Position numbers and translations under genes: made by a program. A stretch of DNA of 64,000 bases from G965233625 sp965233625 (GTDB taxonomy: Bacteria; Planctomycetota; Planctomycetia; Pirellulales; Pirellulaceae), in assembly GCA_965233625.1 (NCBI GenBank), contig OZ247499.1:5146001-5210000 (forward strand), written 5' to 3'. The notes under the pieces are model-generated. The model did no database searches. It was not told where the DNA came from and saw nothing but the letters and a program-made list of their open reading frames with translations. Below are positions 18,105 through 26,766 of this stretch, piece after piece (the first letter of the stretch is position 1; each line of letters opens with the position of its first letter).

Positions 18105-19901
18105 CTACGGAAGCATCCACCATGTCAGTCTATCAAAGAATCCGCGTGACGGAACCTCGACGAAATCGGGCTGGTCGCCGTAGTCTTCTTTTTCGTCTTC
18201 AATATCTTCCTTCGACTGATGTTCGCGTGTCTGGAACATATCCGGCAGCGGCGTTTTCGGTGCGTTCTGGCCACGGTACTCGCGGCCGGGAAGTGGCACA
18301 GCGTCGATGGCCAGACGTGCAGGCAGGATGCCCTTTTCTTTCGCGCTGCGGACTGCGTCCAGCACGTCGGAGTAATCGCCGCCGACTTCCACAATGGTTT
18401 CGATCAGATCATCCAGCCGTGTCGAGCACTCGCGCCGCACATCGTCACGCACCGCGTAGAAGCGGTTGACGCGGAGGCGGCCGTTAGGCAGCGGCTTGAT
18501 CAGAATGTGTTTACCGGCGTAGAGGAATTCACGCGGCTCGATCCGCACATCGCGGCCCAGGATCAGTATTTCGGCAGCGCGGCTGCGCGAGAAGTGAATC
18601 ATCTGGTCGCCCAGGGCCGACTCTACCACATGCAGGGAGAAATCGCCCATCGAACGGCCGCGGATCAGCGGATCGTTGGGGTTGCGTTGCCGGATAGCGC
18701 GGAAGGCGCCGTATCTTGTTTCGGCACTGGTGCCATTCATCAGCTCAACCAGAGCTTCGTTGGATTCTACATGCGTCATGGCGACCAGCGCACTCAGCGC
18801 GTGCCACCGCAGGGCGGAAGACGTTAACGCCGCCTCGGTCAGCACCGGCACGGCAGCGACGTTGTCGAGGAACGCCAGAGCCTCTGCCGAGTAGAAACGC
18901 GATTCAAACGAAGGAGCGGTCAGCCCCGTCAGCAGGGCGCGTTGTCCTTCGCTGCCGATGGCTTCCAGCTTGAGTGCTGCCTGCGCGGCCAGCTCCGGGT
19001 CGCGTAGCTGGCGTCCGAGCTTTTCGATCCGCTCAATGCGTTCACTGGGCGATTCGGACACGGCGATCGCCCGCACCACGCGTAGATAACGGCCGATGTT
19101 GTGGCGGTATTCCGCGGGAATCGAGAGTTCGATCACACGGTTGGTCTTCGGGTTGGCGACGCCTGTTTTACGTCCGTATCCGTTCATCTGAAAGCGGAGG
19201 TTGACCGCTTTGGCCACACGCGTAGACGCCCGGATCGATTTGAAATCCTCGCGGATCTGCAGACCCAACGGACGGGCGTACAGCGCCTTTCCGCCGCCGA
19301 GAATGCGTCCACGCGTCAGATTGCGGGGATCGTCTTCGCCGTCGAAGATGCTGTCGACAAGGATGTGGCCCGCAGCTTTGGCCGTGCCGTGACCTTTGCG
19401 GATAACGTTGCCGTGGACTTCCATTTGTTTAAGTCGCGTGGGCATCAGGTAGCCGCCACGCAGGCTTTCGGTCTTACTGTTTGACCGTGTCTGCACATGC
19501 AGGTCTACTTCCTGATACTTCTGCACGCCCGGCGGCAGATAAGCCGTTACGATCACCATCGACGTCCGCGGGCTGGCGAGAATCTGCTCTGGCTTATGGG
19601 CGCTCAGCGTCTTCATGGCCGTGATAAGTTCGCTGCGCTGCGGGCTGGAAATCGGGTCGCTGCCGGTGTTGTCCAGCGAGTTCACCAGGGCGACGTTCTG
19701 CACACGCATCCATTTAATGCCCCAGGGCGAAGCGAATTCGCCGACGAGCGCGGGGCCAGTTTCTTCCTGATCCTCCACCGTTTCTACATCCGGGCTTTGT
19801 CCACGGATCAGAGGATAAGCGCAACCACCAACGGCGGCCGCCATGCCGGTCAGCAGCGCCCAACGTCGTGTGAATTTCCAGCCGGGAAGTGATTTCGTCA
19901 T
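18105..19901 (-). CDS. Lipoprotein with flagellar P-ring (FlgI) domain and HEAT-like repeats
   Basis: A 598-residue protein. The N-terminus has a lipobox-like AVGGC (Cys about residue 23). From about 30 to 280 it matches the FlgI P-ring fold: VALVNSLDNTGSDP, VIVTAYLPPGVQKYQEVDLHV, GGYLMPT, GNVIRKGHG. From about 310 to 450 there are HEAT/armadillo-like helical repeats (DPELAAQAALKLEAIG, SFESRFYSAEALAFL), then a C-terminal region with KHILIKPLPNGRLRV. FlgI forms the ring around the flagellar rod in the peptidoglycan layer; a HEAT fusion is not the usual FlgI. No other flagellar gene is nearby, so this is more likely a planctomycete-specific envelope protein. Start at 19901 chosen for the signal; ATGs at 19916 and 19937 are possible. 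Confidence 0.75.
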   Translation of the reverse strand: MTKSLPGWKFTRRWALLTGMAAAVGGCAYPLIRGQSPDVETVEDQEETGPALVGEFASPWGIKWMRVQNVALVNSLDNTGSDPISSPQRSELITAMKTLSAHKPEQILASPRTSMVIVTAYLPPGVQKYQEVDLHVQTRSNSKTESLRGGYLMPTRLKQMEVHGNVIRKGHGTAKAAGHILVDSIFDGEDDPRNLTRGRILGGGKALYARPLGLQIREDFKSIRASTRVAKAVNLRFQMNGYGRKTGVANPKTNRVIELSIPAEYRHNIGRYLRVVRAIAVSESPSERIERIEKLGRQLRDPELAAQAALKLEAIGSEGQRALLTGLTAPSFESRFYSAEALAFLDNVAAVPVLTEAALTSSALRWHALSALVAMTHVESNEALVELMNGTSAETRYGAFRAIRQRNPNDPLIRGRSMGDFSLHVVESALGDQMIHFSRSRAAEILILGRDVRIEPREFLYAGKHILIKPLPNGRLRVNRFYAVRDDVRRECSTRLDDLIETIVEVGGDYSDVLDAVRSAKEKGILPARLAIDAVPLPGREYRGQNAPKTPLPDMFQTREHQSKEDIEDEKEDYGDQPDFVEVPSRGFFDRLTWWMLP

Positions 19902-20191
19902 AACGCCTGTTCCCATGTTGCACTGGCCATCTTTCATCAAGCCACGCACCTCGCGCGCCCGCTCTGCAAAATTGCCGGAGGGAAAGTACGCAAACGCAGA
20001 TACCACGTCAATACAATATTCCTGCGGGTTGCCTGCTAGCGTGCTACGCGTGGTCCGGACCGCTATAATCGCCAGCGGCGTATAGATGCCTGATGGCCGT
20101 TTTCGCTGCCCAGTCAAACAGGCGCCCGGTCGACGGATTTCGTTTAAGCGCCGCCTCTTCTGGCGGTTTCCAGCGAGCAGGATTTCCACTT

Positions 20192-22204
20192 ATGGCTAAG
20201 AAGAAAGCAACGGCAAAGAAGGCGACTACGAAGAAGGCAACTACGAAAAAAGCTACCCCCAAAAAGAAAACCGCCGCGAAGAAGGCAGCGCCGAAAAAGA
20301 AAACGGCAACGAAGAAGACAACGGCAACAACGAAAAAAGCCGCCCCCAAAAAGACCGTTAAAAAGAAAACGGTGAAAAAGGCTGTCAAGAAAACAGCCGC
20401 AGCCAAAAAGGTCGTGAAGAAGAAGGCGGTAAAAAAGAAAGCCGTTAAGAAAGCAGCCGTTAAGAAGGCAGCCGTTAAGAAGGCAGCCGTTAAGAAGGCA
20501 GCTACGCCCACTGCAGCACCGGCGGCGCCAGCTACGACGGCAACATCATCCAGCACCAGCCGCCCCAAGACCAGCAACGCCGCCGTGGAAATGGGCAAAC
20601 TTGCGAAGGGCTATTATCCGGAAGCTTCGGCAGCCGGCGACTTCCAGTGCTTCGGCCCGCCCGCGACGCAAGACGGGGATTTTGAAACGTGCCGCATCGC
20701 CGACATGGGCTGCTTTACCCAGGATGGCAAAGACAGCAACAAATATTATCACGGCGCCGTGGTGCAGCAGCAGGATTCGAAGAACTGGTACGCCTACTTC
20801 GAATGGGGCCGCACCGGCGCGGCCAAGCCCAGCTTTCAGTTCATCGGCTGCCGCGATGAAGCACACGCCCAGCAGGAGTTCGCCAAACAACTGCACGCCA
20901 AGAACGACCGCCGCGGGCAATGGGTGGATGTGGCCGGTATCCGCACGCTGCAAGCCAAGCCCAATAAAGACTGCTACCTGGTCCGCCCGATGGCCACCCG
21001 CAGCACCGGACTGCCCGACGCCCGCAGCATCAAACTGAACCAGGGCGCCAAGCAGCAGAGCCAGCCCGCTGATGGTAAAGCGAAAAAGAAAACGGCGAAG
21101 TCTTCCGGCAGTTCCGCCAGCACCGATCCGCAGACCTTAGCCCTGTTGAAAGACCTGCTGGGGGGAACCGTGGCCTACACCCGTGGCAGCATGGCCGACG
21201 ATAGTGTGCCCACGCAAAGCTCAATTGACGAAGCCCGCGATATCCTTACCGCCGCTCAGAAACGCGTCGGTGATGTGGGCGACGATGTGGACGATCAGGT
21301 CAACGACTCAGAACTGATGCAGCTCACCAGCGTCATCTACAGCCGCATTCCGAAAAAGAAACCCGTCGGAGCCGCCGCTTCCACCTGGATTCTTTCCAAG
21401 CAGAACATCCAGGGCTGGCGCCACGATCTGGACGCGTTTGAAAGCGCGTTGTACGCCACCGACATCGAAGAGCAGCCCGCGGCCGAATTCAATCCGCTGG
21501 CCGATATGCGGCTGGATATGAACTGGATTGATCCCAAGTCCAAGACCGGCAAATTCCTGTACGACTGGTGGCCGAAAGCCACAGGCAACCGCCATCATTA
21601 CGTGGGCAAGCTGAAGATCTACAACATGTGGGAGGTCAGCCGCCACGACGATGAAGGCAACATTCCCAAGTCGCAGGATGAAGTGCTGAAGGACAAACCC
21701 AAGATCAAAGAACGCGCCTTGTATCAGCCGAAGACCCGCGGCGATCTTTCCGCCGCGGACCAGAAACGCTTCAAAAGCAGCAACACGGCGCTGATGTTCC
21801 ACGGCACGCGGTCGGTGAATGTCAGCGGCATCCTGCGTGAATCCCTGCGGATGCCCAAGCAGCTTGTCGGCGTGGTGATTACCGGCGCGATGTTCGGGCC
21901 GGGTCTGTACTTTGCTGACGACTGGAAAAAATCGGCCGGCTATACAAGTATCAAAAACTCGTACTGGGTGCGGGGCGAAGGCGCCGTCGCCGGCCGCAAG
22001 GCGTTTATGTTCGCCTGCGATGTCGTGCTAGGCGAACCGTTCGTGGCGCCAAAGGCCAAGGGTTATGTAGAACCGCCCAAGGGCCACCACAGCGTGTTCG
22101 GCAAACGCGGCGTCTCGCAGGTGCTGCAGAATAACGAGTTTGTTGTCTACCGGCCCGAACGCGCAAGGCTGCGTTATCTGGTGGAGTTCACCTGCGACCG
22201 CTAA
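20192..22204 (+). CDS. PARP-type ADP-ribosyltransferase with lysine-rich histone-like tail and WGR domain
   Basis: A 670-residue protein with the order of eukaryotic DNA-dependent PARPs. Residues 2-105 are Lys/Ala/Thr-rich repeats (KKATTKKAT, AVKKA) resembling histone H1 tails. About 155-235 is a WGR domain (YFEWGRTG, Trp205). About 310-530 resembles the helical regulatory domain: LMQLTSVIYSRIPKK matches the PARP 'L-N-x-F-Y-T-x-I-P' helix, and KLKIYNMWEVSRHDDE precedes the catalytic core. The catalytic domain keeps the H-Y-E triad: His537 in MFHGTRS, Tyr573 in FGPGLYFAD and Glu649 in QNNEFVVY. It should transfer ADP-ribose from NAD+, possibly as chains, after DNA binding. ATG 20192 is preferred over 20093 because the tail begins there. 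The SRPBCC gene follows 39 bases later. No glycohydrolase or macrodomain gene is in the window. Confidence 0.92.
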   Translation: MAKKKATAKKATTKKATTKKATPKKKTAAKKAAPKKKTATKKTTATTKKAAPKKTVKKKTVKKAVKKTAAAKKVVKKKAVKKKAVKKAAVKKAAVKKAAVKKAATPTAAPAAPATTATSSSTSRPKTSNAAVEMGKLAKGYYPEASAAGDFQCFGPPATQDGDFETCRIADMGCFTQDGKDSNKYYHGAVVQQQDSKNWYAYFEWGRTGAAKPSFQFIGCRDEAHAQQEFAKQLHAKNDRRGQWVDVAGIRTLQAKPNKDCYLVRPMATRSTGLPDARSIKLNQGAKQQSQPADGKAKKKTAKSSGSSASTDPQTLALLKDLLGGTVAYTRGSMADDSVPTQSSIDEARDILTAAQKRVGDVGDDVDDQVNDSELMQLTSVIYSRIPKKKPVGAAASTWILSKQNIQGWRHDLDAFESALYATDIEEQPAAEFNPLADMRLDMNWIDPKSKTGKFLYDWWPKATGNRHHYVGKLKIYNMWEVSRHDDEGNIPKSQDEVLKDKPKIKERALYQPKTRGDLSAADQKRFKSSNTALMFHGTRSVNVSGILRESLRMPKQLVGVVITGAMFGPGLYFADDWKKSAGYTSIKNSYWVRGEGAVAGRKAFMFACDVVLGEPFVAPKAKGYVEPPKGHHSVFGKRGVSQVLQNNEFVVYRPERARLRYLVEFTCDR

Positions 22205-22243
22205 TCAGACCTTTCTTGAAGACTTAAAACGGAGACCGGCGGC

Positions 22244-22786
22244 ATGGCGTCAAAATCCCGTAGCCTGTTGCGTTACGCCTTACTTGGCGCCGGCGGATTG
22301 TTGCTGGTGCTGCTGCTTGCCGTGGCAGTCTGCTGGGTGGCGGGCGGCGGTGTGCACACGCAGACAACTTCCGCGCAGATCAACGCGCCGCAGGAGGTGG
22401 TGTTCAAACACCTGACCGATCCGGAATCGATCAAGAAGTGGATCGAAGGCGTGGAAGAGATTCAACCGCTGGACGATCTGGGCAACAAGCCCGGAGCGCG
22501 GTCGCGGGTGGTGTGCATCGTCGATGGCGAACCCTTCGAGATGGAAGAAGAGATGCTCACCTACAACGAATCGGACGAACTTAGCATCCGCTTAACCTCG
22601 CCCATGTTTTCTATCGTCAACATCTACAAGCTGACCGCAGACGGCGAACAGACGACGATCACCCAGACCATGGAATCCGAATACCACGGCATGGCCCGCC
22701 CCATGGCGCCCTTCATCCAAGGCGCCACCCAGCAGCAACTCGACAAGAACATCGCCGCGCTGAAGGAACTGGCGGAAGAGGATTGA
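22244..22786 (+). CDS. SRPBCC-fold protein with membrane anchor
   Basis: A 180-residue protein. Residues 9-34 form a transmembrane segment or uncleaved signal; 40-175 fit the START/polyketide-cyclase (SRPBCC) fold: SAQINAPQEVVFKHLTDPES opens it, and TTITQTMESEYHGMARP and the final long helix QQLDKNIAALKELAEE close it. Such proteins bind hydrophobic ligands. It begins 39 bases after the PARP gene, so co-transcription is plausible; a functional link is not shown. Confidence 0.8.
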   Translation: MASKSRSLLRYALLGAGGLLLVLLLAVAVCWVAGGGVHTQTTSAQINAPQEVVFKHLTDPESIKKWIEGVEEIQPLDDLGNKPGARSRVVCIVDGEPFEMEEEMLTYNESDELSIRLTSPMFSIVNIYKLTADGEQTTITQTMESEYHGMARPMAPFIQGATQQQLDKNIAALKELAEED

Positions 22787-22802
22787 ACCCGTCGTCAATC
22801 CG

Positions 22803-23681
22803 CTACGCGCTGCGGTCTGCGAAGGTGTCGATCTCCAGATCGTAGAGCCAGTCGACCAGTTCCGTTGTGTCCGGGCGGCGTAGTGGTTCTTTGGCCAGCA
22901 GCTTGCGCAGCAGCCGGCAGGTGCGTAGCGTCAGGTGCGGGGCGAGGGTGCGTGGATCGGGCGGTGGGCAACGCAGGTGGGCCAGAGATAACTCGGTTTC
23001 GCACATCTGCTGGAACGGAAGCTGCCCCGTCAACGACTCGTAAAGCATCACGCCCAGACTGTAGATATCCGCGCGGGGGGTGATATGGCTGGCGCGGGCC
23101 AGCATCTCGGGCGCGATGTATTGTAGCGTGCCTGTAATGGCGGAACCGGCTGCGCATTCGCGGTCGCCGATCCGGCGGGCTAGTCCGTAGTCAAACAGCG
23201 TGACGTGGCGGCTGCGGGAAACGAACAGATTGTCGGGTTTCACATCGCCATGCAGCCAGCCTTCTTCGTGCAATTTCAGCAGCGCCTGGGCCGCCTGGCG
23301 GATGATCCATAACGAGGTGGCGGCGGGAACCGGCCCCGCGCTGAGCCACTCGCGCCAGGTGGCGCCTTCCAGCCGGGGCATCACCAGATAGAACGGCCGG
23401 GTCGCTGTATGGGCCGCTAGTACGGGAAGCAGGTGCCGGTGCGATAGCTGCTGGCCGATGTGCCCTTCGCGACGCATCAGGGCGACCGCCACGGAATCGG
23501 AAGCCAACGCGGGTTGCAGCAGCTTGATGGCGTAGTCATCAGGAAGGTTTTCGGGCAGATCGCGTGGCCGGGCGGCGAAGACCTGGGTCCAGCGACCTTC
23601 GCCCAGGAGTTTGCCGATTTGCCACCGGCCTGTCGCCTTATCAGGCGAGCCGTGACGTGTGGGAGATTTCAGTGCGGGCAT
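22803..23681 (-). CDS. Eukaryote-like Ser/Thr protein kinase, small, non-RD
   Basis: A 292-residue kinase domain with no attached sensor. LLGEGRWTQVFAA is the glycine loop, YAIKLL gives the ATP-binding Lys53, and the catalytic loop is HGDVKPDN with Asp146 but Gly in place of the Arg of HRD. The DFG motif reads DYG (Asp164). The activation-to-substrate region TLQYIAPEML and the DIYSLGVMLYE helix are intact, so activity is likely, without the usual RD-type activation control. It is convergent with the SRPBCC gene. Targets are unknown; FHA-like proteins lie at 59960-61453. Confidence 0.88.
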   Translation of the reverse strand: MPALKSPTRHGSPDKATGRWQIGKLLGEGRWTQVFAARPRDLPENLPDDYAIKLLQPALASDSVAVALMRREGHIGQQLSHRHLLPVLAAHTATRPFYLVMPRLEGATWREWLSAGPVPAATSLWIIRQAAQALLKLHEEGWLHGDVKPDNLFVSRSRHVTLFDYGLARRIGDRECAAGSAITGTLQYIAPEMLARASHITPRADIYSLGVMLYESLTGQLPFQQMCETELSLAHLRCPPPDPRTLAPHLTLRTCRLLRKLLAKEPLRRPDTTELVDWLYDLEIDTFADRSA

Positions 23682-23818
23682 GTGGGTCGATTCCGCGAAT
23701 GCAGAGCGGACCGCGCCTGGCAGAGGCTGGAAGGTGCGGCCGTATAGTATGTAGAAGAGGGTCTGCTGTTAAGATCGGCCGCACACAACAGAGACGTTAA
23801 GGATTACCGCGAGCGCAT

Positions 23819-23847
23819 AAAAAACGACTGCCTCTTGAGAGACAGCC
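23819..23847 (-). terminator. Rho-independent terminator after the Cys-rich protein gene
   Basis: Read on the minus strand, GGCTGTCTCT and AGAGGCAGTC pair around CA with two wobble positions, followed by six T. It lies 35 bases past the stop of the Cys-rich gene. Confidence 0.75.
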
Positions 23848-23882
23848 GCTTTCAGTTTTGCAGTGCTAAGCAGTGCTGTGCA

Positions 23883-24497
23883 CTACTTCTTAGGTGCAGC
23901 AGCTGGTACAGCTTCTGCAGCGGTGGTTTTGGCTTCAGCAGCAGGAGCGGCTGGAGCTTCAGGAGCAGCAGGTGCTTCAGGAGCGGCTTCTGCAGGAGCA
24001 GCTGGAGCTTCTTCGGCAGGTGCTTCAGCTTCTGGTGCTGGAGCAGGAGCCATTTCCGAACCGCCAACTTCGACGTGAACGCCAGGGGCGTCTACGATGA
24101 CGCTGCCGCCAGCATCACAACCGTTAGGACCGCAGCCGCTTTCTACAACAACAGCGCCGCCTTCAACAACAACTGCGGTGCCACAGGTGGCGCAAGGTGC
24201 TGGTTCAGGTGTTTCGCAGCAAGGTGCTGGTTCGCAAACTGGTTCTGGTTCGCAGCAAGAAGCTTTCTTGGCTTTGCACTTGGCGAGCAGACGAGCGAAG
24301 AAGCCCTGCTTCTTAGGTGCTTCGCAGCATGGTGCTGGTTCGCAAGCTGGTGCTGGTGCTGGTTCGCAGCATGCTGGCTCAGCCTTTTTGCACTTGCTGA
24401 ACAGTTTGGCGAAAAGTCCGCCTGCTTCAGCTTCGGCGCCGGAGAACATAACTGCGGCTACTGCGAAAGCAGCTACCAATCCAAAAAACCGATTCAT
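23883..24497 (-). CDS. Cysteine/proline-rich secreted protein
   Basis: A 204-residue protein with a signal peptide (1-25) and a mature part of low complexity: sixteen Cys, many in CC pairs separated by EPAP units, and two similar modules (GGLFAKLFSKCKK...ACCEP, QGFFARLLAKCKAKKASCCEP). The C-terminal half has valine-rich strands (AVVVEGGAVVVESGC) then an Ala/Pro/Glu tail. Planctomycete walls were described as rich in Cys and Pro proteins, so a disulfide-linked envelope role is a reasonable inference. Expression is probably high: a full GGAGG ribosome site lies seven bases upstream of ATG, and a strong terminator follows. No enzyme motif is present. Family not recognised. Confidence 0.8.
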   Translation of the reverse strand: MNRFFGLVAAFAVAAVMFSGAEAEAGGLFAKLFSKCKKAEPACCEPAPAPACEPAPCCEAPKKQGFFARLLAKCKAKKASCCEPEPVCEPAPCCETPEPAPCATCGTAVVVEGGAVVVESGCGPNGCDAGGSVIVDAPGVHVEVGGSEMAPAPAPEAEAPAEEAPAAPAEAAPEAPAAPEAPAAPAAEAKTTAAEAVPAAAPKK

Positions 24498-24776
24498 CCC
24501 GTTTCCTCCAAAAATTGAACTAGTTTCAAACTAAATTCGAGTCCTGTTTCGCTGCTTGGCGGCAACATGCCGCCTGAGTGATTGTCCTCGACTCTAGTGT
24601 GTCCGGCAAAGATAGGGATCACCCTAGGCTTGCGGATTAAGAGGGAGGCGTAGCCTGCGAAAACTAGGATAAGAGGTTAACATGGGGCGCATGGCTGTCA
24701 ATACAGCAAGGGCATGATTTTCATCTTTTCCGGGCTGCAAACCAAGATTAAGGAAAACCCCTGCCCAGTTAACGCA
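24498..24776 (-). promoter_or_regulatory. Leader/promoter region of the Cys-rich protein gene
   Basis: About 280 bases without a gene. On the minus strand it contains a TTGACA (complement of 24696-24701), a perfect -35 hexamer but with only a weak -10 (TAACCT) 16 bases on; a GGCGGC/GCCGCC hairpin at 24558-24574; and the interrupted palindrome TTGAACTAGTTTCAA at 24515-24529 just upstream of the ribosome site. Together they suggest a structured leader of about 180 bases; the promoter call is tentative. Confidence 0.35.
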
Positions 24777-24808
24777 AAAACCCCTCAAAACCAGGTGTTT
24801 TGAGGGGT
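24776..24808 (-). terminator. Rho-independent terminator after the 24887 lipoprotein gene
   Basis: On the minus strand ACCCCTCAAAAC pairs perfectly with GTTTTGAGGGGT across a five-base loop (24780-24791 with 24797-24808), followed by TTTTT. A textbook terminator about 80 bases beyond the stop at 24887. Confidence 0.9.
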
Positions 24809-24886
24809 GCGGTATTGTCGTAAAGGGCTGCGCTGCAGCGCGGAATGTGTATTTTTCAGCTGAATTTTCGGCTCATCCGAAGATAT

Positions 24887-25525
24887 TTAGCGTTTGAATG
24901 ACGCTGGCTGTGTATCGGTGCTGCGGCCCGGCGTGGCATTCTGTTGCGATAGCTGCTCGTCCGCTCTACGCCACTGCTGCTCCATTTCGGCAGGTTTTTC
25001 GAAGTCCAGGAAGATGGGCTTCTGATTGGCCGCGATACTGGTCTGCATGCCTTGCACGCGCCAGCCGTCTGTTTTGTTCTTCAACACCCAGACGATCTCG
25101 AACGTGTCTTCGGCGCCCGTTCCGGTCTTATCTGTCCACAGGCTGACAACCTGCGCTTCGTCGGCGGTGGTTAGTTGTACATCGCCGAAGCGGAACCGGG
25201 CGGATGGCGAGCCTGGCTTCTTCAGGTTCAGGCCGCCCTTACGGGTTTCGGTTGCTGCCTTGGTGGTCAACAGTTTCTCAGCTGTCTGCACGTCGTCCTG
25301 ACTCAGCGCCACCAGAAAGGCTTTAACGACCTGATCGGGGGTGGATGCAGGATTCGACTGAATGGCTGCCGGATCAACAGCGTTTTCGCCTGGGGCGGCG
25401 GCGATTTCGCCACCGGCTGGGGTAACTGCGGCAGGCGCCCCAGCAGTTTCCGGGGTTTCTGCTTCATTGCAGCCACAGACGGCGGCGGCCACGAGAATGG
25501 CGAAAAGACTGAGGCGGACTTTCAT
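24887..25525 (-). CDS. Putative lipoprotein of unknown function
   Basis: A 212-residue protein with a lipobox (residues 12-19, ending VCGC) and a linker rich in Ala, Pro and Thr to about 60. From 62, TPDQVVKAFLVALSQDDVQTAEKLLT resembles the opening helix of SnoaL/NTF2-like folds, followed by strands (RFRFGDVQL, EDTFEIVWVLK). An NTF2-like domain is therefore possible but unverified. The ribosome site AAGGAGG lies eight bases upstream of ATG. Transcribed alone and ended by a perfect terminator. Confidence 0.7.
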   Translation of the reverse strand: MKVRLSLFAILVAAAVCGCNEAETPETAGAPAAVTPAGGEIAAAPGENAVDPAAIQSNPASTPDQVVKAFLVALSQDDVQTAEKLLTTKAATETRKGGLNLKKPGSPSARFRFGDVQLTTADEAQVVSLWTDKTGTGAEDTFEIVWVLKNKTDGWRVQGMQTSIAANQKPIFLDFEKPAEMEQQWRRADEQLSQQNATPGRSTDTQPASFKR

Positions 25526-25680
25526 CGGTTTCCCTCCTTGGAATACAGATCTGGCGCCAGCGCCTACCGGCTGCCATGTTCAATGCGTTGTTGTGGACGG
25601 CAGTTTCGCAGGAAGCCTCCCGCCGATCAAGACGGAAATCCGGCCAGGTTGTCGTGGGGGCGTTGTGGCTGCCTGCGTGC

Positions 25681-26766
25681 TTACCAGTTGGCCGTCAGGC
25701 CCAGCTTCAGACCATGAAACAGTGTGCTGCCGTGGTCCGTTCCGACCACCGGGGCGGCTTGAGGATCAGAGATCTGCTCGCCCGGCAACGCGACACCATT
25801 AAGCCATAGCACATGGTAGCCAATGTCAAACTCCAGCCAGCGGTATAGCTGGTAATGGATACTTAAATAGTATTCACCCACAAACGCGATGCTGTCGCTG
25901 GCATCGAAGGTAGGTGCTGCGTTCGTGAAATTCTCTACGTCTGAATGGACGTGATAGACGCCCGCTTTGGCGCCAGTTCTTAAAGCCGCGCGACCGTCCA
26001 GAAAAAGATAAGCAAGCGTATCAGCGCCGATCTGCACACCGTAAAGGTCGTTCTCTGTCGATACAGCGCTCACGCCATTGATGTTTATCTCCTCATCCAG
26101 ATTCACATTCCGGAAACCAGCCAGAAGTCGCACATTGGTGGATTGGAAGAAGTAAACGTTCGCCTCAACGCTCGTCAGGCTACTTTGATATTCCAAAGTG
26201 GCTCCATTGACGGGTCTTACACCGATCGTCCCGGCGGGTGCCGTCAGCTGGCTGCTGATGCTGTCGACACCAAAATACCGCAGTTCCATCCGTTCGCCGC
26301 GGGCTGCCAGATAATAGCCGGTCTGGCGATCGTTGAATTCCTCGGTTCCCAGCAGCGAGCGGCTGTTGGGGGAAGTATCGTTCGCCCGCACCAACGGCGA
26401 GTCGCCGACTTCGCGGTTCCAGAAGATGGCGCCGGCGGAGAATTCCCACACCTTGGGCAGCCGGGTCTGGCGGACATTCAGATCACGCACCCGCTGACTG
26501 GCGAAGGCTTCGAAATCGCCAAAGATCGTCGGCTCTGCCTGAATGACGTATTGCGCCGGCGCCACTGCCGGGTCATACATCGTCAGTTCGCGGCCGGTTC
26601 CCAGGGGACTGGCTTCAGCGCGGACTTCCGTCGGGAGCGGTCGCGGCGTGCGTCCGGCCTCGCCTGTGGCTGGAACTTCAATCCGCTGGGCATAGCCGGT
26701 GGGCGCATTGCAGAGCGTAACAATCGCTGCGCACACAAGGGGCGCGATGGTTTTTGGGTGAAGCAT
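25681..26766 (-). CDS. Secreted protein, probable outer-membrane barrel
   Basis: A 361-residue protein with a signal peptide (1-25, ending GYAQ). From about 90 the sequence shows alternating hydrophobic strands separated by short turns (FSAGAIFWNREVG, YYLAARGERMELRYFGV, ANVYFFQSTNVRLLAGFRNV), and the very C-terminus ends LKLGLTANW with a terminal aromatic residue, all typical of an outer-membrane beta-barrel. Planctomycetes have many such uncharacterised proteins. The frame opens at 26838, but 26766 begins a proper signal peptide. Confidence 0.65.
   Translation of the reverse strand: MLHPKTIAPLVCAAIVTLCNAPTGYAQRIEVPATGEAGRTPRPLPTEVRAEASPLGTGRELTMYDPAVAPAQYVIQAEPTIFGDFEAFASQRVRDLNVRQTRLPKVWEFSAGAIFWNREVGDSPLVRANDTSPNSRSLLGTEEFNDRQTGYYLAARGERMELRYFGVDSISSQLTAPAGTIGVRPVNGATLEYQSSLTSVEANVYFFQSTNVRLLAGFRNVNLDEEININGVSAVSTENDLYGVQIGADTLAYLFLDGRAALRTGAKAGVYHVHSDVENFTNAAPTFDASDSIAFVGEYYLSIHYQLYRWLEFDIGYHVLWLNGVALPGEQISDPQAAPVVGTDHGSTLFHGLKLGLTANW

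Noticed and set aside
20192..20510. Short tandem DNA repeats that could suggest a CRISPR or satellite
   Set aside because: They encode the lysine-rich tail in frame; no spacers of constant length exist.
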